From Paludibacteraceae bacterium (GTDB lineage Bacteria; Bacteroidota; Bacteroidia; Bacteroidales; Paludibacteraceae): a DNA stretch of 64,000 nt. The DNA lies in the NCBI GenBank assembly GCA_017384225.1, contig JAFNUD010000006.1:1-64000 (forward strand), read 5' to 3'. Under the pieces are notes generated by a model. It was not told the DNA's origin. It searched no databases and saw only the letters and a program-made list of their open reading frames with translations. This document shows positions 53,629-63,708 of this stretch, piece by piece; position 1 is the stretch's first letter, and every line of letters starts with the position of its first letter. Made by a program: the position numbers and the translations under genes.

Positions 53629-54975
53629 ATGACAGAAAAACGCAACTTGTCCTTTGGACAGCTTTTTAACCTCAGTTTTGGATTCTTTGGAGTCCAAATT
53701 GCTTATGCACTCCAGAGTGCGAATATCTCTCGTATTTTTGCCACTTTAGGTGCTGATCCTCACCAACTTTCATTCTTCTGGGTACTCCCTCCATTGATGG
53801 GTATGATTGTACAGCCATTGGTAGGTAAGTATTCCGACAAGACATGGAATCGCCTTGGTCGTCGCAAACCTTACCTTATCGTTGGTGCGCTTATTGCGGT
53901 GGCAGTAATGTTGCTCTTGCCTAATGCAGGTAACTTCACCTTTACACAATCCCTCTTCTTGGGTCTTAATGCAGCCATGTGGTTTGGATTGTTCTCGCTC
54001 ATGTTCTTGGATACTTCGATCAATATTGCTATGCAACCATTCAAGATGATGGTCGGCGATATGGTGAACGAGGAGCAAAAAGGTCTCGCTTATTCTATCC
54101 AATCCTTCCTCTGCAACGCTGGTTCGTTGGCAGGTTACATCTTCCCAATCCTCTTTACTTGGGTAGGTATCGCTAACACCGCTCCAGAAGGCGTTATTCC
54201 AGACTCAGTGAAATGGAGTTTCTATATTGGCGCAGCTATTCTTATGCTTTGTGTTCTCTATACTTTCGTGACTGTCAAGGAGTTGAATCCAGAGGAGTAT
54301 GCTAAGTTCCACGGACTTGACACTAAGAAAGACGAGAAGAAAGAAGATCCAAGCTTCATCAAACTGCTCATCAATGCACCTTCTACCTTCTGGACAGTTG
54401 GTTTGGTGCAATTCTTCTGCTGGGCAGCATTCCTCTTCATGTGGACTTATTCAAACGGTGCCATCGCTACCCAATGCTTCAGTTGGGACGGTGTTAGCAC
54501 AGCTGCTGATGCTTTCCAGACTGCAGGTAACTGGGTAGGTGTTTGTTTCGCTATCCAAGCTGTTGGTTCTATGCTTTGGGCATTGATTATGCCAACTCTT
54601 GAGAAATACTTCCATAACAAGGGCGCATACGCTATCTCATTGATTGTAGGTGCGTTAGGCTTTATCTCTACCTTGTTTGTGACCAACCAATATGTGTTGC
54701 TCGTTTCTTACGCATTCATTGGCGCAGCATGGGCAGCTATGTTGGCGGTGCCATTCACTATCTTGACAAACTCGCTCAAGGGTGACAACATGGGTTACTA
54801 TCTTGGTTTGTTCAACTGTACTATCTGCTTGCCTCAGATTGTGGCAGCTTTGATTGGTGGCGCAATCCTTAAGTATATATGCGCAGGCTCGCAAGTAGGC
54901 ATGTTGGTGGCAGCAGGTGTGTTGCTTATCCTCGGTGCTGTCAGCGTAGTACTTATCAAAGAAGGAAAGAAGTAA
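53629..54975 (+). CDS. MFS sugar transporter (SLC45-like)
   Basis: A 448-residue inner-membrane transporter from ATG 53629 (MTEKRNLSFGQLFNLSFGFF); the longer frame to 53518 crosses the promoter. About 12 membrane segments. The sugar-cation symport marks are GKYSDKTWNRLGRRKPYLIV between helices 2 and 3, and AALIGGAILKY near the end. Such MFS carriers in Bacteroidetes loci move mono- or disaccharides released in the periplasm into the cytoplasm. Here the expected cargo is galactose or galacto-oligosaccharide, inferred from the GH53/GH2 genes. It has its own promoter and lies 73 bases before the lipoprotein gene. Confidence 0.88.
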   Translation: MTEKRNLSFGQLFNLSFGFFGVQIAYALQSANISRIFATLGADPHQLSFFWVLPPLMGMIVQPLVGKYSDKTWNRLGRRKPYLIVGALIAVAVMLLLPNAGNFTFTQSLFLGLNAAMWFGLFSLMFLDTSINIAMQPFKMMVGDMVNEEQKGLAYSIQSFLCNAGSLAGYIFPILFTWVGIANTAPEGVIPDSVKWSFYIGAAILMLCVLYTFVTVKELNPEEYAKFHGLDTKKDEKKEDPSFIKLLINAPSTFWTVGLVQFFCWAAFLFMWTYSNGAIATQCFSWDGVSTAADAFQTAGNWVGVCFAIQAVGSMLWALIMPTLEKYFHNKGAYAISLIVGALGFISTLFVTNQYVLLVSYAFIGAAWAAMLAVPFTILTNSLKGDNMGYYLGLFNCTICLPQIVAALIGGAILKYICAGSQVGMLVAAGVLLILGAVSVVLIKEGKK

Positions 54976-55048
54976 TAGTACCTGACTTAATTTGATAAAA
55001 AAGTAAATTATCAATAAAAAATAATAAATTAATCAATCAATTAAAAAA

Positions 55049-56026
55049 ATGATGAAAAACAAACTTTTTATTCCGCTTTTCGTTCTAACGATGGGATTCG
55101 GTTTGGCAGCTTGTCAGCCGGATGTTGATGTCATGGGAACGAACATGGACATTGCACAAGAAACTTTAATAGGCAAAGATTCTGCCCGATCTGTTTCTTT
55201 TGTGTCCGGTACAACAATGCGAATTGTTGAGTACAAATTCTTACCTGGCGACAAAGCAACTCGTATAGAGTGTACTTTTGGAGACGGAGTATATGAGTCT
55301 AATTCTCAGAAACTTTCATATGTGATGGAGTTTGCCGAGAAGAATTATGGACTTAATCTTACATTTACACCAGAAGACATTGAAAAAGATCCGTTTGATG
55401 TTTATTTCGTGGGCAATGTGCTGATTGAGAAGAGTGGTGATACAATTACTGGTCTTGCCTCAACATGTAATAAGTTAGATAAAATTGTTAGTCAGTTGTC
55501 TAATAGTAAATGGATCCATGTCGATTCTGCTCTTTGGATTGATACCATTCCAGTTTTTGACTCTATAAAAATTGATACAGTAATAGACTCTAAAATCGTT
55601 GGTTTTAAGCCTGGAGTAGGACCTATCATTAAGCTAGATACTATTATTAAACAAGATTCTATTTTCAGAGATTCACTTGACATTATTGGTATCAAGCGTT
55701 ATGAGCGTACAGAGATGTCTTTCAATCGTGATAAAAATACTTTTGCAAATACGGGACACTATTCTTATTCATATGAGGAATTTACCAAAGATTTAGTAAA
55801 AGTTGATTCTGTTGCAAAATATATGGATAAGGATTATCGTTGGGGACTCAGTGATATTTCAACAGAACGTCGTTTTGGTATTAGAACAGTCTCTGATGAT
55901 GCTAATCAAGAAGTCGTAGATTTGGCCATTTCGTTGTTTATGGATCCAATAAGAGATAATGATAAGAATGTGATTGGCTATACCATGAAAGTGGATGGAA
56001 CAACTGAATTTAAACTGAAAAAATAA
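55049..56026 (+). CDS. Lipoprotein of unknown function upstream of susC
   Basis: A 325-residue lipoprotein: lipobox GLAAC (C22 counting from the first of two adjacent ATGs). The body is beta-rich and acidic. A striking middle (about 165-225) repeats Asp-Ser/Asp-Thr pairs: DSALWIDTIPVFDSIKIDT, then IKLDTIIKQDSIFRDSLDI. No family recognised. It ends 8 bases before the SusC gene, so it belongs to the utilisation locus. Surface glycan-binding or a structural role are options, neither supported by a motif. Confidence 0.75.
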   Translation: MMKNKLFIPLFVLTMGFGLAACQPDVDVMGTNMDIAQETLIGKDSARSVSFVSGTTMRIVEYKFLPGDKATRIECTFGDGVYESNSQKLSYVMEFAEKNYGLNLTFTPEDIEKDPFDVYFVGNVLIEKSGDTITGLASTCNKLDKIVSQLSNSKWIHVDSALWIDTIPVFDSIKIDTVIDSKIVGFKPGVGPIIKLDTIIKQDSIFRDSLDIIGIKRYERTEMSFNRDKNTFANTGHYSYSYEEFTKDLVKVDSVAKYMDKDYRWGLSDISTERRFGIRTVSDDANQEVVDLAISLFMDPIRDNDKNVIGYTMKVDGTTEFKLKK

Positions 56027-56034
56027 TAAAAACA

Positions 56035-59000
56035 ATGAAAAATAATATTTTTAGCTATCTGCGCAAGACATTGTTAGTGGTTTTTCTCCTTTCCGCGACA
56101 ATGGTGACTTATGCACAAAGTATGATTACAGGTGTTGTAATTGATGCTGCGAACAACGAACCTATTATTGGTGCCAATGTGATTCAAAAAGGTACAACCA
56201 ATGGTACTATTACTGATTTTGATGGTAACTTTGTATTGTCAGTGCCAACTGGTGCTATTTTGGAGATTAGCTATATTGGTTACAAAACGATTGAACTTGC
56301 AGCGGCAGACGGTATGCAAGTACGTTTGGGTGAAGATACCGAGTTGCTTGATGAGGTAGTGGTGGTAGGTTATGGTGTAGTGAAGAAAAATGATGCTACA
56401 GGTTCTGTAACCGCTATCAAACCAGACGATATGAATAAAGGTCTTCAAACCAATGCACAAGATATGATTCAAGGTAAGATTGCTGGTGTGAACATTGCAA
56501 CAGATGGTGGTAGTCCAGGTGGTGGTGCTGCTATTCGTATTCGTGGTGGATCATCGCTCAACGCTTCTAACGATCCTCTTATCGTTATTGACGGTCTTGC
56601 TATGGATAACAATGGTATTCAGGGTGTATCAAACCCTTTGTCATTGGTTAACCCTGCTGATATTGAGACCTTTACAGTCCTCAAAGACGCTTCTGCTACT
56701 GCTATTTATGGTTCGCGTGCATCCAATGGTGTCATCATCATTACTACAAAGAAAGGTAAAGCTGGACAGAAGATGAAAGTGACATACGATGCCAATGTTA
56801 GTTTTGGTAGCGTACTTAAGCATCTTGATGTGTTAACAGGCGATGAGTTGCGTGCATACGTGACTGCAGCGGGACAATCTGCTCAAGCTAACGCATATCT
56901 CATGAACGATAATGTAGATTGGTTCAATAAAATTTATCGTACAGCTATTTCTACTGACCACAATGTATCTTTGATGGGTGGTGTGAAAAACAAAGTGGTA
57001 GATATGCCTTATCGTGCATCTGTGGGTTATACGCTCAATAATGGTGCAGTCAAAGGATCACAAATGCAACGTGTTACAGCTTCGCTGAACCTTAATCCAT
57101 CTTTCTTGGATAACCATCTGACATTCAATATCAATGCCAAGGGAATGTATATCTATAACGAGTATGAACCAGGTATTGCAGGAGCTTATTTGGATAAAGA
57201 TCCAACGCAACCTATTTATTCCACAGGAGACCTCACAAACATATATGGAGAACAGATTCTTGCTGGTGTAACAAACGATAAAAATTATTATCTTACCAAA
57301 GAAGAACTGGATACTTATTGGGATGGATTCTTCCAACCATTAGGAACTTCTTCTAATAACAATGGTCCATATGATGATCCTAATTGGATGTATAGTTTGA
57401 AGTCAGGATCTAACCCATTGGCTCAGCTCAAACATCAGTCTAATACTTCCAATGCCACTCAGTTTGTAGGTAACCTTGAGGCAACCTATAAGGTACATGG
57501 CTTCGAAGATCTTTCACTCAATGCTCACTTTGGTGCAGACTATTCTCTTGGTAGAGGTACTCAAGTGAATAGTATGTATGGAACTGCTAATCACTATACA
57601 GGTTGGAATGGTGGACAACAAAAGATGAAATACAACCTCCAATTCAACTGCTATGCACAATATGGACATGATTGGGAGGAAACACAACAGCACTTTGATA
57701 TTATGGCTGGTTATGAGTGGCAACACTTCTACAATGAGTACAAAAGCTGGGGAAATGGTTGGTATCCATTGACTTATCAAGGAAAAACTGGTGTTCCTGG
57801 TGGAGAAGCTTATGCAAGCAAATCTACGGGTATGGGTGAAAACTACCTCGTATCTTTCTTCGGTCGTGCTAACTACATTGGTTGGAACCAACTTATGTTG
57901 ACTGCTACTCTTCGTGCTGATGGTTCTTCTCGTTTCGCTCCAGAGCATCGTTGGGGTCTCTTCCCTTCTGCAGCTCTTGGATGGAAGATTAAAGAAACTT
58001 TCCTTAAAGATGTGAATGCGATAGATGATTTGAAACTCCGTTTGGGTTATGGTATCACAGGTCAACAAGATGGTATTGGCGACTACTCGTATATGCCTAC
58101 CTATTCACAAACTTCTGGTCACACTTCTTATTACCCAGTTGGTGGTGAGAACTATGCTACCGAGAATAACGATGCTGTAAATGTAGATAGAGTGGTGGAT
58201 ATCAACGGTAATGTACTGTATATCTCAGACCGTCCAAATGCTTATAACCTCCACTTAACATGGGAGAAAACTACTACCTACAACGCAGGTATTGATTTCG
58301 CTTTCCTCAATAACCGTATTTCAGGTTCTTTGGATTACTATTTCCGCAGTACAACGGACTTGCTCAACAATGTCAATGTGGCTATGGGTACCAATTTCCG
58401 CAAACGCGTGATGTCAAATGTGGGTTCTCTCCAAAACCAAGGTGTGGAGTTTGCTATCAATGCGTTGCATTGGATTATGGTAAGAAATTCAAATGGGATC
58501 TCGGATACAATGTGACATGGAATGAAAATAAGATTACCAAGATTAATGGCGAAGAAACAATGATTGATGGTTGGGGATACGCTGGTGATGGTTTGAGCGG
58601 TAAATCTATTACTAAATTTGCAATTGGTTATGCGACCAACACATTCTATCTCTACGAGGCGCAAAAAGGAACTCGTGAGGACGGTTCACAGTATTGGTAC
58701 ATCATTGATCAAAACAAAGATAGCAAAATTGACGAGCAAGATAAGGTGTTCAAACATAATCCTATAGCTCCTGTAACCATGGGCTTCCAAACGAAATTCC
58801 AATTCTATAACTTCGATCTTGGTATGTCATTCCGCGCTAACATTGGAAACTATGTATTCAACAATGTGATTGCTACTCGTCTTCAGAACGTACCTGTAGG
58901 AAACTTGGCACGCGATGGATATTATAAGAACCTTCCTGTAGATGTATTCAATACTTACTATGTGGATGGCTACAATACCACTATTTATGATGCACAAGGT

Positions 59001-59261
59001 AAGTATCTTATTGGAAATGCAGAATATAGTATAACAGATCGTTTCTTGGAGAATGCTTCGTTCCTCCGTTGTGATAACATCACACTTGGTTATTCTTTCT
59101 CTAAGAACAAAATCTCAGGTCGTGCATACTGTACCGTTTCTAATCCATTCGTAATTACAGGATACTCTGGATTGGATCCTGAAGTCGGAATGGGAGGTAT
59201 AGACAACTCCATCTACCCACGTTCGATGACAACAGTATTGGGTATCAATCTGCAATTTTAA
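56035..59261 (+). pseudogene. SusC/RagA TonB-dependent receptor with a single-base frameshift
   Basis: The gene codes for an outer-membrane import channel that works with SusD. Signal peptide (about 1-27, ending VTYAQ), a carboxypeptidase-regulatory-like domain (MITGVVIDAANNEPIIGANV), the plug (VVVGYGVVKKNDATGSV, FTVLKDASATAIYGSRASNG) and a barrel ending GINLQF. The first frame runs to 58515. The rest (LDYGKKFKWDLGYNV onward) is in another frame to 59261. One base lost near 58462 would give ATC-AAT-GCx-GTT-GCA-TTG-GAT and a 1075-residue protein of normal length. No homopolymer marks the site. It may be a true mutation, phase variation or an assembly error; SusD directly downstream looks intact. 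Confidence 0.85.
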
Positions 59262-59295
59262 TCAATAATAAAATTAACTAATAATAACAATAGAT

Positions 59296-61050
59296 ATGAA
59301 TAAGTTCTTAAAAATAGTAGCACTTGTTATGCTCGTGGTAGGTATGACGGCTTGTGTTCATAACCTTAATACCAAACCTATCGATCCTAACTCCTCTACA
59401 TCATTCAATCAAGATCGTATGTTCACAAAATGCTACGCTTGTTTGGCACTCATTGGACAATCGGATGCTGGTAGCGACTCTGATGTGGAAGATATGGATG
59501 CTGGTACATCAGGATTCTATCGTACTATCTGGTATTGCAATGAGTTAACTACAGATGAGGCTTGGTGGATATGGAATGATGCTGAGTCTAAAGAGATGAA
59601 TATGACCAACTGGAGCGGTACCAATACGATGATTCGTGGTATCTACACTCGTTTGAACCTCAATATCAAGTATTGCAATCACTATTTGAACTATGCTTCT
59701 TCTGAAACAACCGAGGATCAAAATCGTCTGGCCGAGGTACGATTTATCCGTGCGTTGCACTACTTCTATCTTTTGGATATGTATCTCTATGCTCCACTTG
59801 TAACAGAAGAAACAAGCGACTTCCCACATTTTATTCCACGACACAAATTATACGAATGGTTGGTTGCGGAACTTAATGATGTGATAACTATGTTACCAGC
59901 TGAGCGAGTTTCTGATTATCGAGTAGGAAAAGCCGCAGCGCAATTGCTTTTGGCACGTGTATATCTCAATGCTGATGTATATAACAAATATAATAAATCT
60001 TGGACAAAAGGTGTAACTTGGGAGAAAGCGTATGAAGCAGCAACAACGGTTATTACAGATAACCCACAACACGCACTCGTAACAGAAAAAGTTGTTACAG
60101 ATTCTAACTTCGTTTATTCTGCTTATCAACAACTCTTTATGGGTGATAACCATCGTAAGGAGATTATCAAGGAGTCGCTTTTCCAGATATATCAAGACGC
60201 GTTGTATGCACAAAGTTATGCTGGATCTATGATGCTTATTGGTGCACAACGTAATCCTGGTATGAATGCTTGGGGTCTTGAGGCAGAATGGCACTCTATG
60301 CGTACTTCACCAACTTTGATTGATAAGTTCCTCACACCAATGGGTATTGACAGAAATAAAGCAAATACTATGGTGTATGATGAATTCAATATGCCAGCGC
60401 AATTACATGACGACCGTGCAATCTTATGTTCAGATGGATTGAATACAGGATATCAGTTTACTTTGAACGGTGATATGGAAATTGGTGATACGAAATATCT
60501 ATTTAATTCTTGGGCTGCGCTTAAGTTTACAGGTGTATATTCATCAGCAACACACCCTAACGACTTCCAAGGACAAAGTAAAAGTTGGCCAGATACCGAT
60601 ATTCCTTTGCTTCGTTTAGCTGAAGCATATATGATCCAAGCAGAAGCACTCTTCCGTCAAGGTAAAAATGCAGAAGCTTTGAATATTATCAATAATGTGA
60701 TTCGCAAACGTGCCAATGCAGACCCACTTCCTTCTCTTGATGAGGCTACATTGCTTGATGAGTGGTGCCGTGAGTTCCACTATGAAGGACGTCGTCGCAT
60801 TGATCTCGTACGCTTTGGACGATTCTTTGGTAAAGAAGCAGATATGAACCGCTACCACTGGGAAGGTCGTATGGGTAAAGCAGATGGTCAGCAATTCTTC
60901 GTATCTGGAACACCAGACCATATGAACTGGTTCCCTGTACCATCAGAGGATAAGCGCTCTAATCCTAACTACAAGACAGATGTAATAGGTGATCCTGATA
61001 ATATCTTCGCTTCTGAAGGTGGTGACGGTTACCCATATGACAATAAATGA
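59296..61050 (+). CDS. SusD/RagB-family nutrient-binding lipoprotein
   Basis: A 584-residue outer-membrane lipoprotein (lipobox GMTAC, C20) that caps the SusC channel and binds oligosaccharide. SusD marks: TKPIDPNSSTSFN near the start, RFIRALHYFYLLDMYLYAP with the early TPR-type helices, YRVGKAAAQLLLARVYLNAD, the later DIPLLRLAEAYMIQAEALF, and the end block EWCREFHYEGRRRIDLVRFG. It begins 34 bases after the receptor gene. Specificity for galactan is inferred from the neighbouring enzymes. Confidence 0.93.
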   Translation: MNKFLKIVALVMLVVGMTACVHNLNTKPIDPNSSTSFNQDRMFTKCYACLALIGQSDAGSDSDVEDMDAGTSGFYRTIWYCNELTTDEAWWIWNDAESKEMNMTNWSGTNTMIRGIYTRLNLNIKYCNHYLNYASSETTEDQNRLAEVRFIRALHYFYLLDMYLYAPLVTEETSDFPHFIPRHKLYEWLVAELNDVITMLPAERVSDYRVGKAAAQLLLARVYLNADVYNKYNKSWTKGVTWEKAYEAATTVITDNPQHALVTEKVVTDSNFVYSAYQQLFMGDNHRKEIIKESLFQIYQDALYAQSYAGSMMLIGAQRNPGMNAWGLEAEWHSMRTSPTLIDKFLTPMGIDRNKANTMVYDEFNMPAQLHDDRAILCSDGLNTGYQFTLNGDMEIGDTKYLFNSWAALKFTGVYSSATHPNDFQGQSKSWPDTDIPLLRLAEAYMIQAEALFRQGKNAEALNIINNVIRKRANADPLPSLDEATLLDEWCREFHYEGRRRIDLVRFGRFFGKEADMNRYHWEGRMGKADGQQFFVSGTPDHMNWFPVPSEDKRSNPNYKTDVIGDPDNIFASEGGDGYPYDNK

Positions 61051-61105
61051 ACTAACTATTCATTTTAATAAAATCAAATTTATTAACTAATTAATTATTA
61101 CAATC

Positions 61106-62359
61106 ATGAAAAAAATTTCTATGTTTTTTGCTGCTTTGGCAGTAGCAATTAGCAGTTTGGCAACTCCTCCAACTGCTTTCCCAAGCAAGGATGATTTGGC
61201 TGATTTCTATGAGCCAGGTCAATTGTGCGTTTGTGTTTACTTCGAGGAAGAGGTATGTAACGACGTAGTATTTATCGGTTCTTACAATGGTTGGGATTCT
61301 TCTGATCCTTCATCTATGGCTAAATTCTCGCCACTTGAGGGCTTTGATGGTTGGTACTATGTAACTGTTACTGATGCAACTGTAGATGCTGAAGGTAAGC
61401 CAGCTATCGAAGGTAAACCAGTACAATTGAAGCAAGATGGTAGCTTCTCTTGGGATTATCAAGGTGGTGATGCTCCTGCTTGGACTTTGATTTCAGGTAA
61501 AGTAGATATCGTAGATGGTTACTCTGGTGAGTGCGATCTTAAGAATTATTCTACTGAAGAGCCAGTAATCTTGACTTGTGCTTATTTCAAGAATCACAAC
61601 AGCCCTTGCGTTGCTGAGATTTATCATGACTACACTATTCGTTTGCTCCCTCCTTTCTGCTCTGATCCTAATGGTGTTTGGTTCCAACCTGCTATCATTG
61701 GTTCGTTCAATGGCTGGTCTGATGGTGTTGCTGCATCTGACATTGATGTTAATACTTATGAGTATATCTTCAAGATCAACGATAAAGAAGGTGGTGAGTT
61801 CAAGTTCAGATCTCTTGAAATTGCTGATTGGACCAACCAAATTCAACTTCCAACTGAAGAAGGTGGCTGGATGGACAATGAAAACGTTAAGTTAGGTACT
61901 GAGACTACTATCTCTCTTGACTACTCTGCTGGTAAATATACCAAGTGCGGTGAAGCTAAAGATTTGGTAACTCTTACTTATAATGTAACCGTTCCAGAGG
62001 GAACTTATACTTGCTACCTTGTAGGTGAGATGAATGGTTGGGCATTTACTAACGAAATGACCAAAGTAGATGATACTCACTTTACTATTACTTTGGACGA
62101 GGTTCACGATGGTATGGGTTACAAGTATTGCTCTGGTCCAGATTGGGCATACGCGGAGAAGACAGCTGCTGGCGAAGACGTTAGCAACCGTACATACTCT
62201 GAGAATGACGTAGTAGAGGCATGGGCTGCAGTTTACGTTCCAACAGCTGTTGAGAACGTAGAGGTAAAAGCTTCTGCTGTTAAGACTATCAAAGATGGCC
62301 AAATGGTTATTGAAATGAACGGTAAATTCTTCAACATCCTTGGTGCTGAGGTAAAATAA
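61106..62359 (+). CDS. SusE/F-like surface glycan-binding protein with sorting tail
   Basis: A 417-residue exported protein. The signal peptide (1-19) has no lipobox, unusual for this position. Three beta-sandwich units share the starch-binding-like motif: VVFIGSYNGWDSSDP (about 52-66), PAIIGSFNGWSDGVA, and CYLVGEMNGWAFTNEMTKV. Such G-x-(F/Y/M)-N-G-W strands occur in CBM48/E-set and SusE/F-type domains. It ends with the tail IKDGQMVIEMNGKFFNILG. Position after SusD and before GH53 fits a surface glycan-binding protein. The tail in place of a lipid anchor implies another export or attachment route. A strong terminator follows. Confidence 0.82.
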   Translation: MKKISMFFAALAVAISSLATPPTAFPSKDDLADFYEPGQLCVCVYFEEEVCNDVVFIGSYNGWDSSDPSSMAKFSPLEGFDGWYYVTVTDATVDAEGKPAIEGKPVQLKQDGSFSWDYQGGDAPAWTLISGKVDIVDGYSGECDLKNYSTEEPVILTCAYFKNHNSPCVAEIYHDYTIRLLPPFCSDPNGVWFQPAIIGSFNGWSDGVAASDIDVNTYEYIFKINDKEGGEFKFRSLEIADWTNQIQLPTEEGGWMDNENVKLGTETTISLDYSAGKYTKCGEAKDLVTLTYNVTVPEGTYTCYLVGEMNGWAFTNEMTKVDDTHFTITLDEVHDGMGYKYCSGPDWAYAEKTAAGEDVSNRTYSENDVVEAWAAVYVPTAVENVEVKASAVKTIKDGQMVIEMNGKFFNILGAEVK

Positions 62360-62387
62360 TTAGAATCAATAATTATTGAAATCATCG

Positions 62388-62417
62388 GGGCGTCCACTGA
62401 ATGGACGCCCTTTTTTT
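62388..62417 (+). terminator. Rho-independent terminator after the SusE/F-like gene
   Basis: GGGCGTCCA and TGGACGCCC form a perfect 9-bp stem with a 5-base loop, followed by seven T. Confidence 0.9.
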
Positions 62418-62425
62418 GTCTAAAA

Positions 62426-62457
62426 TTTGTGTATTTAGAAAAAAAAGTGTATCTTTG
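62426..62457 (+). promoter_or_regulatory. Bacteroidetes promoter of the GH53 gene
   Basis: TTTG at 62426-62429, 20 bases, TATCTTTG at 62450-62457, 25 bases before the ATG. Confidence 0.85.
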
Positions 62458-62481
62458 CAGCGAAAATAAAAAATAGATACC

Positions 62482-63624
62482 ATGAAAAAGATTCTAACAA
62501 CTTGTTTTTTTATTATGCCTATCATGATACTGGCACAGATGACTATGTATGTGTGGGCAGACAGCGTAGCTACGCTATTTCCTACGCATGATATTGATAG
62601 TATCACGTTCTCTGATTCTTTCCCAGATCCTGTTGTGGGAAGCTATGCCTATGGTGCGGACTGCTCTTGGATCACAGAGCAAGAGGCAGATGGAGTGCTC
62701 TTCTATGATACCTTAGGTCGTGCAGATGACGGCATGCGCGTGATGCGCGAGGCAGGTATGAATGCTGTGCGCCTGCGTGTATGGGTAAATCACACTACAG
62801 GTTGGTGCAATAAAGAGGATGTAATCGTCAAAGCCAAACGAGCTGCCGCACTCAAGTTGCGGGTAATGATAGATTTTCACTATTCCGATTTCTTCGCAGA
62901 TCCAAGCCGTCAGAATATTCCTGTAGATTGGGCGAATTATGATCTTGCACAAATGAAACAAGCCGTAGCTAATCATACTGCCGATGTGCTCTCTGCGCTC
63001 AAAGCAGAGGGAGTTACCCCAGAATGGATTCAGGTAGGCAATGAAACACGCAATGGTATGCTATGGCCTATGGGACAGTTGTGGAATAACAATGGCGATC
63101 TGCCTAATGGTTGGAAAAATTATGCAGCACTTACTACTGCAGGATACGATGCATGCAAAGCAATCTTCCCAGAGGCCGTGGTGATCGTGCATATCGACAA
63201 TGCCTATGAGAACAACAACTGGTTTTTCCGTAAACTGAAGCAAAATGGAGGTAAATTCGATATGATTGGCCTAAGCCACTATCCTATGATGAAAGAATGG
63301 TCTGGTAAGGATTGGGATGTAATGAATCAATTAGCAGCACAGCATATTACGCTCTTGTACAATGAATTTAAGTGTCCAATTATGGTGGTGGAGATAGGTA
63401 CTAAAGCTTCTTCTGTGGCACAAGCAGCAGAGGTGATTGCTGATTTTCGCCAACGTGTAGATGCGTTGGATTATATGAAGGGAATCTTCTATTGGGAACC
63501 TCAAGTATATAATAATTGGCGTCCTCAAGAATATATATCATTAGGGTGGGGTGCTTATAATATGGGCGCATTTACTTCGAACGGACAACCAAATAATGCC
63601 CTAAAAGAACTCTGGAAAAGATAA
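62482..63624 (+). CDS. Arabinogalactan endo-beta-1,4-galactanase (GH53)
   Basis: A GH53 enzyme that cuts the beta-1,4-galactan backbone of type I arabinogalactan. Of 380 residues, 1-19 are the signal peptide. A short motif follows, MYVWADSVATLFPTHDIDS plus ITF, the 'DSITF' leader common in Bacteroidetes exported proteins. The barrel shows YAYGADCSWITEQEADG, MNAVRLRVWVNHTTGWCN and MIDFHYSDFFADPSRQNIP. The acid/base is in WIQVGNETRNGMLWP (E188) and the nucleophile in IMVVEIGTKAS (E304), with SHYPMMKEW between. It has its own promoter, separate from SusC/D, and lies 84 bases before a GH2 gene. Confidence 0.95.
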   Translation: MKKILTTCFFIMPIMILAQMTMYVWADSVATLFPTHDIDSITFSDSFPDPVVGSYAYGADCSWITEQEADGVLFYDTLGRADDGMRVMREAGMNAVRLRVWVNHTTGWCNKEDVIVKAKRAAALKLRVMIDFHYSDFFADPSRQNIPVDWANYDLAQMKQAVANHTADVLSALKAEGVTPEWIQVGNETRNGMLWPMGQLWNNNGDLPNGWKNYAALTTAGYDACKAIFPEAVVIVHIDNAYENNNWFFRKLKQNGGKFDMIGLSHYPMMKEWSGKDWDVMNQLAAQHITLLYNEFKCPIMVVEIGTKASSVAQAAEVIADFRQRVDALDYMKGIFYWEPQVYNNWRPQEYISLGWGAYNMGAFTSNGQPNNALKELWKR

Positions 63625-63649
63625 GCAATGATAGCAGGTATTCTAAAAA

Positions 63650-63676
63650 CCCGTTATGTACCCGTAAATACCCCGT
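63650..63676. repeat. 11-bp phased repeat (three units)
   Basis: CCCGT recurs at 63650, 63661 and 63672, an exact 11-bp period, in the gap between GH53 and GH2. It resembles the array at 25273-25302 in unit (ACCCGTAA) and period. Confidence 0.75.
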
Positions 63677-63708
63677 AAGGGATCAATAACGATTAAATAA
63701 ATTTTCAA

